Assembly: GCA_900169235.1 (NCBI GenBank)
Contig: FWCC01000315.1
Coordinates: forward strand, 1-63,260
Direction of reading: 5' to 3'
Length of the DNA: 63,260 bases
Origin: Zarea fungicola
Lineage: Eukaryota > Ascomycota > Sordariomycetes > Hypocreales > Cordycipitaceae
Shown: piece by piece, positions 35,171 through 46,024 of the stretch
How the letters are laid out: every line of letters begins with the position of its first letter
Position numbering within the stretch: position 1 is the first letter of the stretch
Translations under genes and position numbers: made by a program
Notes under the pieces: model-generated
What the model was told of the DNA's origin: nothing
What the model saw: only the letters and a program-made list of their open reading frames with translations
The model's database searches: none

Positions 35171-35860
35171 CTAATATGATCCATGCAGCTGCGGCCTCCC
35201 ATACCGCATCGGCACCTCGTCCTCCTCCGGGCTATAACAGTCACAATACCGCACCTGATTCTTCTCCGTCAGCTCCCTCATATCAAACCCCTGCTCGGCG
35301 TCAATCGTGTGCCCGTTGATGCTCAAATAATGGCCCATGTCCGGATGGCCGCCTCCGAGCCGCGGGCGCCATGCCTTGACTTTGCTGCTGTCGTTGTTGC
35401 TGGTACTATTATTCTGCAGCCACGTCGGTGCAGCGGCGAGATCAAGTTGGTCTACATCAACCTCTACAGATTCCAAGTCGCCGGCGAAAATGAAGCACCG
35501 CACGCCACAGGTCTTGCAAAAGTAGAAATGCAAGTTGCCGTCGCCGCATGTATAATCCCCCAGCTCCGACAGGGGATCTTGCTCTTGCTTTCCACTGTTG
35601 TCGTTGGGGGAAGAAGACGGAGGAGGAGGACGAGGGGACAAGAGCAGGAAATCATGCGTCGGCGAGACGGGACGGACGTGGAAATGCCCCATCTTGTGAC
35701 ATACAGTGCAGTTGCACCGGTAAAAGTGCTGATGCCCCCTCGGCGGAGGCAGTGGGAGACTTGGATCGTGCGGGTGCGGGAGGGTGAGGTGGATGATGTA
35801 TTGGATATTGTTGCAGTGGCATGAGCCTGTGAGCGGGCGACGGATTGGCTGTTCAGTCAT
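35171..35860 (-). CDS. GFA / CENP-V domain protein (glutathione-dependent formaldehyde-activating-like)
   Basis: Single exon, 229 residues from the ATG at 35860 (the upstream open frame starts at a TTG). The zinc-binding pattern of the fold is visible: GSCHCNNIQY near 13-22, RCNCTVCHKMG, and FYFCKTCGVRCF. Pro/Ser-rich loops separate the strands. The Mss4-like beta fold is typical, and the family is often annotated as formaldehyde-activating although most members are uncharacterised. It is divergent from the APH-type kinase. No membrane or secretion signal seen. Confidence 0.88.
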   Translation of the reverse strand: MTEQPIRRPLTGSCHCNNIQYIIHLTLPHPHDPSLPLPPPRGHQHFYRCNCTVCHKMGHFHVRPVSPTHDFLLLSPRPPPPSSSPNDNSGKQEQDPLSELGDYTCGDGNLHFYFCKTCGVRCFIFAGDLESVEVDVDQLDLAAAPTWLQNNSTSNNDSSKVKAWRPRLGGGHPDMGHYLSINGHTIDAEQGFDMRELTEKNQVRYCDCYSPEEDEVPMRYGRPQLHGSY

Positions 35861-36414
35861 TTTGCCTTTTGTCGGACCACTGTCTCCAATATTTTCGGTG
35901 TTTAATTGAGACAAAGGCCTTCCTTCTGGATGAATGAGGAAACTCGGACATGGTTTGGGTTATAGGTCGAAGAAGGCTGAGCTGAGTCAAACCTTCGCAC
36001 AGCTAGCGACTTATACGATGCTGGTGGATGTCGGCACTTTACATGAATGTAACGCTAACGTTAAACGAGTCAAACTATGTACATTACTTCTTTTACGAGG
36101 AATTCTTGCTAATGGAACTGGAAATGGAAGGTGGGATGTTCCTTGCTCCATAGAAACTGTTTTTTTTTTTGCGAGATGCGAGGCTTTTACTGCCCGGCGT
36201 CTTTCTTCCATCCTACGATACTATCTGCCTTTGGTCATGGCGCGTCTTTGGAACTCGTACTATCCGGTGTGACTCACCTTTGACAATTGGCAGGGTCAGA
36301 ATGTAAAAGAACAGCCCAAGTAAGCTTATTTAAAGGCCAAAGAGTAGTCTACGGATCTGCTTTGTCCCCCGCATCCAGGTCGGCGCCACATAACATCCAC
36401 AAAACCGAGAAGTC
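35861..36414. other. Divergent intergenic region, 554 bp
   Basis: Shared upstream region of the GFA-domain gene and the kinase-fold gene. No coding support. Confidence 0.5.
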
Positions 36415-37721
36415 ATGGCAGAAGATTATCACCCATATCTCGAGCGGGTCTACCCCGGATCATCATGGAGCATAGATCCCATCACCGGCGGCGACGTTAA
36501 TAAAACCATTCGCGTGCGCAAAGTATCTGGTGACGCCGAGGTAGATGGCTTGATTCTCAAACATGCGAAATCGTATTTTGTGGAGGAAGGCCGGCGATGG
36601 CCGTTTTCTCTGAAACGACAGGTATGTGCTTTATAAAATTGGAACAAACGAAGAAACAAAACTGTTCATGTTCTGATTGTGACGTCATGTAGGAGATGGA
36701 GAAATCAATTCTCCAGCTCTGGGAACCGGGCAAGCCATTACACGGCAGCAGAGATGCCTACCCGTGGCTTCTGCCCAAATGTCTACGCCACGACACCGGC
36801 GCTGAAAAAACGCTCGGTCTCACCCAGGCCGACGACGAGGCCTCTGTGCTGCTCATCCAAGACCTGGGTCCGATTTCCGGTATTTACACCTGTCTCGAGG
36901 CATGGGCTTCCGCACCGTATACGCACGAGCTCGTATCGCAGGTGGCGGCCACCGGGAAAAACCTGGGTACATCGCTCGCTCATCTGCACAGTGCCGAAAC
37001 GGTCGCCGCCCTCAATTCCTCACCAGAGATTTTCGAAACCCTGTCGCAGTCATTGACCGAGACATTGGTGTGGAAAGTCATGGTCGATCCGCTACCCAAG
37101 TATCTGCAGCACCTCCCTGACGCAGAGGAGCTGTGTCGTCGCGTAACGCTGGATATCAAGACGCCCTCGCCTGCTCTGTCGAATGTCCTGTGCCACGGCG
37201 ACTTCCACAACGGCAATGTGGTGCTCCCAGCGCGCGTGCCGCAGCCGGGAGAGGTTGTTGCGCCGATTGTGGTGGACTGGGAGTTTGCGCATCTACGAGG
37301 GCGGGGCGTCAATGGCGATGCGGCGGAGTTTACGGCTGGGATACATGTTCATCTGATCAAGGCAAGGACCGAGAATGAGCCGCTGGCAGAGCTGCTTCGG
37401 GCGCTTTTGCAAGGGTTCTGCGCCGGGTATCGCCACACGGCGGCGCTGCGGTGTGGTGAGGGTGCGGAGGACGGGGATGTGAATTTGGAGTTGATGCGGT
37501 CTGCTTTCATCTTCCACGGGACGGAAATGATTTCGTGTGCGTATGAGTATCAAAAGGAGAGCAAGGCGTTTGAAGAAGTATTTGCGGTGGGGTTGTGGTA
37601 TCTACGCATGGCTGGGAGGGATGGGGATGAGTTTAAGAACATGGTTCAGTCGGAGGGATTGAATAAGCTGGTTGAGGAGGAGGATGAGGGCGCTATTACG
37701 TCCTTGTTTTCGAGAGTATAA
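36415..37721 (+). CDS. APH-fold (aminoglycoside phosphotransferase / choline kinase-like) small-molecule kinase
   Basis: Two exons, 36415-36621 and 36693-37721, 411 residues. The 71-bp intron joins LKRQ to EMEKSIL. The catalytic loop is CHGDFHNGN (D239, N242) and the metal-binding motif is VVDWEFAH (D264), both standard for the APH fold. The N lobe has a Gly-rich turn (ITGGDVNKTIRV) and an ILKHA lysine. It is clearly a phosphotransferase using ATP, but the substrate is unknown; methylthioribose kinase, fructosamine kinase and homoserine kinase II share these motifs. It lies 621 bp upstream of the catalase gene on the same strand. Confidence 0.85.
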
Positions 37722-38342
37722 ATTTGGGCGATGGTCTACTGATGAACTTTGGTAAAGCATTGCAGGAAGAGATGCATGGGTGCCTTGATGGGGAATTCCG
37801 AGCAAGTTATGACAGTCATTCGGACAAAATAGAAATAACCCCAATTATATTAATATTCACATTGCTTCGAAGCTGCAAAGACTGAATAACGATGCAGACG
37901 AGTCTGGCCTGCCGATCTTGATGGCTGCGATTTCGGTAAAAAAAGCCACCGGAAGGGATGCTCCGGGAAAAGAACCGATAAAAAAGATGGAACTCAGAGT
38001 ACTGAGAAACCAGATATTAATCAGCAATTGATCAATCGAATGGGTAGCGTGAAAGAAAAGAGGCATTGCGCGGGAGCTATTCACCCGTATCGCTTGCATC
38101 ACCATTACACGGACATGGCATCATACAAAATCTGCGTACTGCCAGACAGTCCTCACACAGCAAATCGAAATTCAATCGAACAATTAATTGCAGTCATTGA
38201 TGTCATGCTATTTTGAGATGGTTTTAATACGTCAGAATATTACTAGCACCTGCTTCCGTTTTGCCGTGTATAAAACCATCAATGTACAAATCACAGTGCC
38301 AAAGCACTCCTGCCATTCCACTTTGCCTTTAAAAATATCAAA
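37722..38342. other. Intergenic, 621 bp, includes catalase promoter
   Basis: AT-rich upstream region of the catalase gene, with a TATA box listed separately. Nothing coding seen. Confidence 0.5.
38269..38275 (+). promoter_or_regulatory. Candidate TATA box of the catalase gene
   Basis: TATAAAA lies 68-74 bp upstream of the ATG at 38343, preceded by a GC-containing GTG. Confidence 0.5.
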
Positions 38343-40576
38343 ATGACAAAGGATAACGTTAAAGCTCAACATCTAAACGCCAATATGGTGGAGCCGACCA
38401 AAGAGTCGCGCATTACCAGCGACTTTGGCACAAAGCAGTCAAACACGGACGACTGGCTGAGGGTGTCCAACGCGGACAATATAGGCCCAATGCTATTGGA
38501 AGATGCCTTTGGCAGAGAAAAGGTAGATAATCTTCTTGGCCAAACATTGAATTTTCAGCTAAACTGAATCAGATTCACAGATTTGATCACGAGCGCATCC
38601 CCGAACGTGTCGTCCACGCGCGCGGCGCCGGCGCCTTTGGCTCATTCCGTCTCTTCGAGTCCGCCGAGGACGTCTCCCACGCCGGCGTCTTGACAGACAC
38701 GTCGCGCGAGACGCCCGTATTTGTCCGCTTCTCTACCGTGCTCGGGAGCAGAGGCTCCGCCGACACCGTGCGCGATGTGCGCGGCTTTGCCGTGAAAATG
38801 TACACAGAGGAGGGCAACTGGGACATTGTCGGCAACAACATCCCGGTCTTCTTCATCCAGGATGCCATCAAATTCCCAGACCTCATCCACGCGGCCAAGC
38901 CGGAGCCCGACTGCGAGATCCCGCAGGCGCAGTCGGCGCACAACAACTTTTGGGACTTCATGTTCATGCACTCCGAGGCCACGCACATGTTCATGTGGGC
39001 CATGTCGGACCGCGCCATCCCTCGCTCGTACCGGATGATGCAAGGGTTCGGCGTCAACACGTACACGCTCATCAATGCCAACGGGGAGCGCCACTTTGTC
39101 AAGTTTCACTTTACCCCCGAGATGGGCGTGCACTCCCTGGTGTGGGACGAGGCGCTCAAGATTGCCGGCCAGGACCCCGATTTCCACAGGAAGGACCTGA
39201 TGGAGGCGATTGAGAGCGGCGTCTTCCCCAAGTGGAAGTTTGGCATCCAGACCATCCCGGAGCGCAAGGAGCACGACTTTGAGTTTGATGTGCTGGACGC
39301 GACCAAGGTCTGGCCAGAGGACCTCGTGCCGATTCGCTACATTGGCGAGCTGGAGCTGAACCGCAACGTCGACGAGTACTTTACCGAGACGGAGCAGGTT
39401 GCGTTCTGCACGAGCCACGTCGTGCCGGGCGTCGGCTTCTCGGACGACCCCCTCCTGCAGGGGCGCAACTTTTCGTACTTTGACACGCAAATCAGCAGGC
39501 TGGGCGTCAACTGGGAGGAGCTCCCCATCAACAAGCCCGTCTGCCCCGTCATGAACTTTAACCGGGACGGGGCCATGCGGCACACCGTCGCCAAGGGAAA
39601 GTTCAACTACTGGCCGAACCGGGCAGAGCGGCAGCCGGCGGCGTCGGCGGCCGAGGGTGGCTACGAAGACTACCCGCAAAAGGTCGGCGGCGTCAAGGTG
39701 CGCGGCAAGAGCGCCAAGTTCAAGGAGCACCTAGCCCAGGCGCAGCTGTTTTACAACTCGCTCAGCGCCGTGGAGAAGAAGCATCTGCAGGCCGCGCTGG
39801 CGTTTGAGCTGGACCACTGCGAGGATCCCGTCGTGTACACGCGCCTCACAAAGAGGCTTGTCGAGATTGACGCAGACCTGGGCACCACCGTGGCGGAAAT
39901 GGTCGGCGGCGAGGCACCACCGCCCGCATCGGAGACGTCAAAGAATCATGGGCAAAAGGCAGCGGGCTTGAGCCAGCTCGAGTATGTGCCGAGCCAGATC
40001 ACGATTGCCTCGCGCAAGGTGGCCATCCTCATCGCCGACGGCTACGACCCGGTGGCCTTTCGAGCCATGGTGAGCGCGCTCAAGCTGGCCCAAGCCATTC
40101 CGGTGGTTCTTGCGCCGCGACGCTCCGCCATCTTCGCCGCTGGTGAGGACCGGACGAGCTCCGGCGCGGGTACTGTGCCTGACCACCACTTTGAAGGCCA
40201 GCGCAGCACGCTCTTTGACGCCGTCTTTGTGCCCGGCGGCGAGGAGTCGGTCAAGACGCTTTTGAAGATGGGCCGTGCTGTGCACTATATCCGGGAGGCC
40301 TTTGGACATCTCAAGACGGTTGCGGCGACGGGCGAGGGCGTGCAGCTGTTGGACAAGGCCTTGCAGTTGGCTCAGGTCCAGCTGTCCACGGGTGCCGATT
40401 CCGTCTGCAGCTATGGCGTGGTGTCTTTGAAGCAGCCTGATGCGGAGAGTCTGAGCGGGGTTGTCAAGGCTGTGAAGAATGCGAAGCAGTTTTTGGACCA
40501 GTTTGTGTATACGCTTGCTCAGCACCGATGCTGGGAGCGCGAGCTTGACGGGTTATCGGAGCGGATTGCGTATTAA
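38343..40576 (+). CDS. Large-subunit monofunctional haem catalase with C-terminal DJ-1/GATase-like domain
   Basis: Two exons, 38343-38522 and 38573-40576, 727 residues; the 50-bp intron joins AFGREK to IHRFDHERIPERVVHARG. Catalytic His is H75 (VVHARGAG); the active-site Asn lies in IVGNNIPVFF; the haem-ligating Tyr is near residue 362 in FSYFDTQISRLG. From about residue 537 (RKVAILIADGYDP) to the end is the flavodoxin-like DJ-1/GATase domain of clade 2 large catalases. No signal peptide, so an intracellular (conidial-type) catalase converting hydrogen peroxide to water and oxygen is likely. A 362-codon antisense frame inside it is a GC-rich shadow. Confidence 0.95.
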
Positions 40577-40688
40577 TAATGGCAGGAATTGGTATTCGGA
40601 TAGTGGTGATGACCAAAATTGTAATGAATCGAATGATGAAGGAAAGTCCCGAAGCTGTTCTTTTGTGTAATAAACTGTAATTCACAAA

Positions 40689-41318
40689 TCATGTTGATAT
40701 CACAACATCATCAGCTCCCTGCGCACAACTCTCAGCAATTAAAACTGGGATCGTTTTCTCGTAAATGGCTGTTTGCACTGTCAAGTCTGGGATACGCTGA
40801 GCGGATATGTCAAAAAGCGCACCCGAGAAGCGTGCGTTTTCGCTTTCTGTACGGACATGTCGCGCACCCAGACTTTCGTAATACCGAATGAGACCTTGGT
40901 TTGTCCGCCACGCATCCCACCGCACCACTCGCAGCCCCTGCTTTGCAGCCCAGTCCCGTGCCCACGAAATCATCATCTTGCCCAGGCCTTTCCCGCGATG
41001 GGTCACCGCGGTTGCCATCTTGGCAATGTAGAGGGCCGGGTCCTGCAGCTCCTCCGGCGTCCAATAGCGCGTGCTCCCCTTGGTGCGGAGCGTCATCGTG
41101 GCAACAGGTCTGCTGCTGCCGCCGCCGCCGCCGCCTTCGTTATCCATTAGGAGCCATGTTTGCTGCCGTTCGATGGCTTTTGCGAGACGCGTCTGAAAGG
41201 TGTCGCTTGTGCTCCACTGGTCGTTGCCTTGCTGGCGCAGCCACTCGACACGGTCGTGAAGAAGCTGCAGGACGCTGTCGAGGTCCTCCGCCCGCGCTGG
41301 TTTCATAACAAACACCAT
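40689..41318 (-). CDS. GNAT-family N-acetyltransferase
   Basis: Single exon, 209 residues from the ATG at 41318 (the open frame starts further up at TTG; MKPARAED at 41306 is an alternative). The acetyl-CoA binding stretch is ATAVTHRGKGLGKMMISWA, followed by RVVRWDAW and RYYESLGARHVRTE, which complete the GNAT fold. A Gly5 run sits in the middle of the protein. Similar fungal proteins are uncharacterised, so the acceptor is unknown. It converges with catalase, 112 bp apart. Confidence 0.85.
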   Translation of the reverse strand: MVFVMKPARAEDLDSVLQLLHDRVEWLRQQGNDQWSTSDTFQTRLAKAIERQQTWLLMDNEGGGGGGSSRPVATMTLRTKGSTRYWTPEELQDPALYIAKMATAVTHRGKGLGKMMISWARDWAAKQGLRVVRWDAWRTNQGLIRYYESLGARHVRTESENARFSGALFDISAQRIPDLTVQTAIYEKTIPVLIAESCAQGADDVVIST

Positions 41319-42643
41319 TTCGAGCAAGTAGCTTTTTCAGACACCGATACAGAGTTTGAAAAGTATGGATGGGGCTCTCGCTAATTCACGCCTCGTGTGT
41401 ACTATTTTTCTGGCTGTGCTAATTGCATTGTGTACGGTATTGAGCGAGGATAATTCGAGGATGACGGTGGGGGAACCCTTGCTGCCCCATCTGGTTTTGG
41501 AATTCTAAGATGCGTGCCGGCTTTTCAACGAGCGACTGTTCAGGTCACACCATGGCCATAATTTTGAGATTCCATTGCTTGGCAGCTACATTGAGTGGCT
41601 ACATTGACATAAATAAGTAGTTTCTGAAACAGTGCCCTGCAATTGTCGGTCTGTGCAGGACATGGCCGCCGCCCCGGTACGTTTTCGACTATTAAGACAC
41701 AATGTACCCTGCAAGGCCCTCCTGTGTAAATTAGGACATACGACGACCCTGAGGTAATGAAATTTCAGCCCTTTGTAAGTATCGCTCGTCTTGTTTCAGC
41801 ACACAGACGAAATGCTATCTTCGGAGGTTACTTTCCTCTGCTGTGTATCAGTCGGGATAACAAAAACCGCGCGCGACACCAGATCTAATGGGCCAAGTCT
41901 GCGGCGGCTATCGCCAAGCCGGCCGGTAAGCCGGAGAAGCTTGCCTTGGCACTTGATTAGTTGGCGGCCAACACAATCTTGCGGCGGAAGACATGAGACA
42001 AAAACGCAGAGAATTAATATTGAATCCTCTGTAAATTGTCACAATACACGCAGATATCAGTAGCCTATAATTAGTCTCAGCTGAGACCGGCATAATTTAG
42101 TGGCAAAATAGGGCACCCTTGAGAGCATTCTTGCCCCAGAAAAGTAGTACCACGCCAGGGAGGCTGGACTTGGAGCTGGACAAGCATTTCAATAATTGCT
42201 TCGAGGATATCTTTGAGACCATAACTATTTATCTACTCCTCATATTTTTTTTAAAAAAAAAACGACTGCCAGCGATCTCGCTATGATGTAAGACTACCTT
42301 GGACTGCCAAGTCTTGCCGAGAGTCAGTAAGACCAATTGAGAACAACATTCCGATACCCACTTCTGCGATCGAGCACCGTTGATTCCGATCGAAATTACA
42401 ATAGAATCAATCCAGCTTTCATCTATTATGACCTCAATTTAAAGATTTTCGGTGTGATCCGGCAGAAAACGGTTGAGGGAAGCTGAATTGCTCAACGGGC
42501 CTAATCTTGTCTTGCGCCGAGTAAAACCTGGACGAAACAAGGTCTTGAAGCCCGATATCTTCTGCATCAGACTTCTACCTGTGCCGGGACAGACTTTCAC
42601 GAATCGGTCAACGCGCTGTGAGAGCGCTACCTTGGAGAGAGTG

Positions 42644-42777
42644 TATATAAAAGGGCTGCCATAGGACTTAATCGGGCAGTGCAGGGCTACGTCTAAAGCA
42701 ACACAGTTCCAATGATATTATCCTTTCTTCAATACCATCAGGTCATCTCACTTGTCGCAGGCGTCGCAGCATTGTGA
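42644..42777 (+). other. TATA box plus orphan secreted-peptide-like ORF
   Basis: TATATAAAAG at 42644 is followed 68 bp later by an ATG at 42712 opening a 21-codon frame, MILSFLQYHQVISLVAGVAAL, then TGA. The frame looks like a signal peptide. A GTGAGG at 42774 could be a donor, but I could not fix an acceptor. It may be a first exon or a dead secreted-protein gene. Confidence 0.25.
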
Positions 42778-42852
42778 GGAAAGCTCCCCAGTTGCTTCCA
42801 TCCCCGCTGAGCCGAGTTTAGTCTCAACAAAGGGTTGAGCACCGCGAGGACC

Positions 42853-42884
42853 TACTGCCAATTAAACGTACTGCCAATTAAACG
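42853..42884 (+). repeat. Two perfect tandem copies of a 16-bp unit
   Basis: TACTGCCAATTAAACG occurs twice back to back. Confidence 0.85.
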
Positions 42885-43448
42885 TCCATGCTCAAAGCGT
42901 ATCCGTATTCAGAAAAAGAAGATATAGGATAGAATTCGGCTCGAACTTAAATTCAGCCCCTCGTAGCGCCTTACGCAGGTCAACTAACTAACGAAGCTTA
43001 TTTATTACTGTAAAGCCTTGTAGAAAACAGGCATCCTAGCTTTTGCGTACCATGGGCCACAAGGCCGCACGAGCAGCAAAATGACCATAATTGTAGGACA
43101 CATAGATGGTGCTATGCCCAATATATCACGATGAGGGTCCATTCGCTGTCTCTTTAATTACTTGTGAGCTACCAAACACATTCTTGCCCTTCAACATGGC
43201 CAGAAAATTAATATTGAAGGCTCGGATGTAAACCCGTAAATTGCCCACACACCGGATTCCTCGTATACTAGTCGCATTTCTATGCACGTCGCAAATAGTG
43301 CTAAATACGGTAACGATGCCGAGCTACCGGCCGCGTTGGATTCGGAGCGACGTACCGCGACCATTAAACCAAATGACGGCATAGCGAAAGTAGAAACCTC
43401 TGCGATAAATAATTGTACTTACCATCTAGTATGTAAGACAGTTCTAGG

Positions 43449-43456
43449 TATTTAAA
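43449..43456 (+). promoter_or_regulatory. Candidate TATA-like element of the cysteine-rich peptide gene
   Basis: TATTTAAA about 120 bp upstream of the ATG at 43576. Confidence 0.35.
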
Positions 43457-43575
43457 CTGCGGGAAGGCCCTACAACTTTGTCTTTGGAGTTATCTAAATA
43501 AAAAAAATTAGTGTCTTACCAGCTTGTCACACGACTCACTCATCCACCTCCTCTGCAATATCATTTCAACCAATA

Positions 43576-43836
43576 ATGCGTCTCCTGATTGCTTTTATTG
43601 TATCTGCACTTGTCGCCTCGGCTTCTCCAGTCGCTGAGGCTGAGGACAAGCTTCAGGCCCGATGGTACTCCTGCGTGCCTGAAAAAGACAATTGCCCCCA
43701 GCAGTGTGCTGCCGGAAGCGGGAGCATCAACTGCAGTGCTTCTCGTGTGCGTTTTACGAATGACTGAGTTAAAAATTGTGCTAATTCAACACAGTGCGGC
43801 AGCAACGGTATCTGCGGTTGCGACTGCCACTACTAG
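43576..43836 (+). CDS. Small secreted cysteine-rich peptide with defensin-like (CS-alpha-beta) cysteine pattern
   Basis: Two exons, 43576-43746 and 43795-43836, 70 residues; the 48-bp intron is GTGCGT...GCTAAT...ACAG. Residues 1-17 are a signal peptide (MRLLIAFIVSALVASAS). A short acidic pro-region follows, ending near QAR29, so mature peptide probably starts near W30. Eight cysteines lie at 33, 40, 44, 53, 58, 64, 66 and 68, including CPQQC (CxxxC) and CGC (CxC) with a preceding Gly (GIC). CxxxC plus CxC is the signature of CS-alpha-beta defensins. The unspliced frame stops 7 codons past the donor and loses the last four cysteines, which supports the intron. Antimicrobial, effector or signalling roles are all possible; none can be read from sequence. 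Confidence 0.75.
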
Positions 43837-43875
43837 CTGGCACTTGGATCATCAGCAAAACAAGAAACCACCAGT

Positions 43876-44172
43876 TGACAAAGGACATCTCGCGCAGCTA
43901 GCCTAGAAGAAGGTGGAGATAGTAACTGCAACCCCTAGAATGCTATATTTTTGATTTTTGTATCTGGAAGAGTTTCATTGCTTCTGATTTTAGTACTGGA
44001 CAAGTAAAAAGACACCTTTGGCTGTCCTGTTTCTGCCTAAAGAATAACCGTGTAAGGGAAATGTACTCTCAGCGCAACTTGCGTGAGATTCTCTGCATTA
44101 AATCATATTAGTAAATACCTATAGTGTAGACATGCTATAAAACCCCTCTCTAATTGTTTATCTAACTTCCTA
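43876..44172. repeat. Dispersed repeat copy A, 3' flank of the cysteine-rich peptide gene
   Basis: Starts just after the peptide gene. It aligns with 59066-59399 through shared blocks such as TAGCCTAGAAGAAGGT, AGAACCGTGTAAGG-like sequence, GTAAATACCTATxGxGTAGACA and TCTAACTTCC. Differences are mostly transitions, plus one insertion in copy B. Confidence 0.8.
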
Positions 44173-44311
44173 TGTTACGTGGTAATCATACATTACAATG
44201 AAGCTAGAGAGATATTGTTACGGGAAAAGAGAAACACACTATAATATTCCTTAAACTTGTTGGAATGTACATGCAATGCATGGCTGGTACATGCACTCAG
44301 TTTGCTGGCAA

Positions 44312-46024
44312 TTACACAACAAATTGCCTCGTGAGGCTTGGGCCATGCCAAATGGTATCCTTGCATTCGTGATCTTCCATCCACTGGGAAATGCGATCCA
44401 CAAGCCAGCCCGAGGTAGAGTCTTCATGGGTTTCGCCATAGTACATTACGTCTTCACCAACATAGCATTCTCTTTTCGGTTTGCCCCTCCATATCCACTG
44501 CAGACAGTTTGGCAGTGAGCGGCAGTGTGCCTCACATTTGTCTCCCGAGTTAATAGCAAATCTCCTACCGACTTTACGGCAGAGGACATCATTGTTGCGC
44601 CAATTTTCGACAACGGCCTCGGTGCCGGGTTTATAAAAGCCCCAGAGATCATGGTATCTAATGGGATGCTAGGAGTAAAAGTTAGCAGGACATAAAGATA
44701 GAAACGGACATCATGCAAAGAGAAAATTTGAAGACCAGTTCACCAGCATCTGCACTGAGGCAGTGAATTTGGTGATGTGGTAGAAAGCGGCAGAAAGAGC
44801 AAGAGAACTTACATTATATCGTCTCGCACTAAATTCCCAGCGAGCCAGCTCTTGCATTTGTATGGGACTTGGCTTATGATATGTAAATAATGGAGAGCAC
44901 CAGCGCATAGCATCAAAGGGCAACGTATGGAAGACATGCTGGGTAAACATGGGGTAAAGCGACTGCATCTCCACCCCTGACTTCCACAAAACCAAACCTA
45001 GAATGCTATCGCCATATCCGTTCTGTGGCAATTCGTGTCGCCACTTTTTGTTAAAAGTAGGGACTACGTAACGGCCTATGCTGTCAGTTTGGCGGTGCAG
45101 TAGTTTTTTTATAGCGCCACGACTTATAATATATCTAGGGCCACTATTAGCAAACGAGGTCTAATATCCCACATCATCGCGTTGTCCTGGAGTAGCAGAT
45201 CCCATATAAAGAGGTACTTCAGGGTCTAAAGTCTGCAGAAATCGAAAGATAGAGTCCCAGAACACATAGCTAGCGATAGACGCCATATTAGCATGACAAA
45301 GTTGACACTTAAACCAACCGCTGCATTCGGATTTAGAGGATCGGCATAGTTGCATGGATGAGACTCACGTGTCAGACTCGTAGAAGACATAGAAGTCGCG
45401 GTTGGGCTTCAGCAACCAGGCCTGCTCGATGGAGGGCAGGAACTTGAACTTATCAAGCTTCTAGCCGTCAATTGTTTTGAGCATCTTGGGGGTCGATTTT
45501 GCGGAACCATTCTCTCGCATACGTTTTTGTTCAATGTATGGCTGGAAATCAGGCATGTCATTGTAAGAATCGGGCAAGTAGTCCAAGATATCAATTATCT
45601 GGTGGCCATCTATAGTGTCCTCGCCATTAGAGAAGATAAGCAGGTCGCCAGGTTTAAAGCATGCGCTGGCGCCTTCAAGTTGACTAGGCATGCGCACTGG
45701 ATCATCTATAAAGCCTGTCTTTAGAATCGGCTAGATCTTCGTTAGGAGATGATGGGGGAAGCTCTCACATAATTCTGCTATGGTCTTATTGAGTGGTGAT
45801 GTGGAAACAGGACTGAAATCGCTGGTCGTGGCGACATGATACGGCTCTAGGATGTCGGGCCAGAGAGGAATATATGGCCTTCGCCACTTGGAAAGTTGAA
45901 AAAGGACAAATACAAGGAAAATTCCGAGAGGAACCATGGCGAAGCGCTTGGCTCGCGCATTGCGGATTGGGTTTCGCCGTGGCAACAATGGCCACCGCAG
46001 TTGCCGCTTGGGGAGTAGTGGCAT
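44312..46024 (-). pseudogene. GT31-type glycosyltransferase pseudogene (three amber codons)
   Basis: The minus strand encodes a type II membrane protein: basic N terminus, membrane span AMVPLGIFLVFVLFQL, then family sequence LCESFPHHLLTKI, ILKTG, DGHQIIDILDYLPDSY, KLDKFKFLPSIEQAW, FYVFYESDT, YVFWDSIFRFLQTLDPEVPLYMGS, GYGDSILGLVLW, RYHDLWGFYKPGTEAVVENW, and a Cys-containing end (CEAHCRSLPNCLQW). Introns at 45368-45270 and 44812-44669 still have good sites. In-frame TAGs at 45731-45733, 45461-45463 and 45161-45163 break the frame. The first replaces an expected Gln and the second an expected Trp; both fit CpA-to-TpA change. All are TAG. The functional ancestor would have been a Golgi glycosyltransferase. 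Confidence 0.8.

Larger units (their letters stand above)
41319..43575. other. Gene-poor AT-richer region, 2.3 kb
   Basis: Marks the shift from the gene-dense part to the accessory part. It holds a TATA box with an orphan signal-peptide-like ORF (42644-42777), a 16-bp tandem repeat near 42853-42884, and no convincing full gene. Confidence 0.5.

Noticed and set aside
38642..39730. 362-codon open frame on the minus strand inside the catalase gene
   Set aside because: Antisense shadow caused by GC-rich third codon positions; composition is Val/Leu/Arg-rich with no domain, while the plus strand encodes an unmistakable catalase.
41728..41760. ACATACGAC start resembling a dispersed fungal 5S rRNA gene
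   Set aside because: Only the first few bases match; the rest of the 5S sequence is absent.
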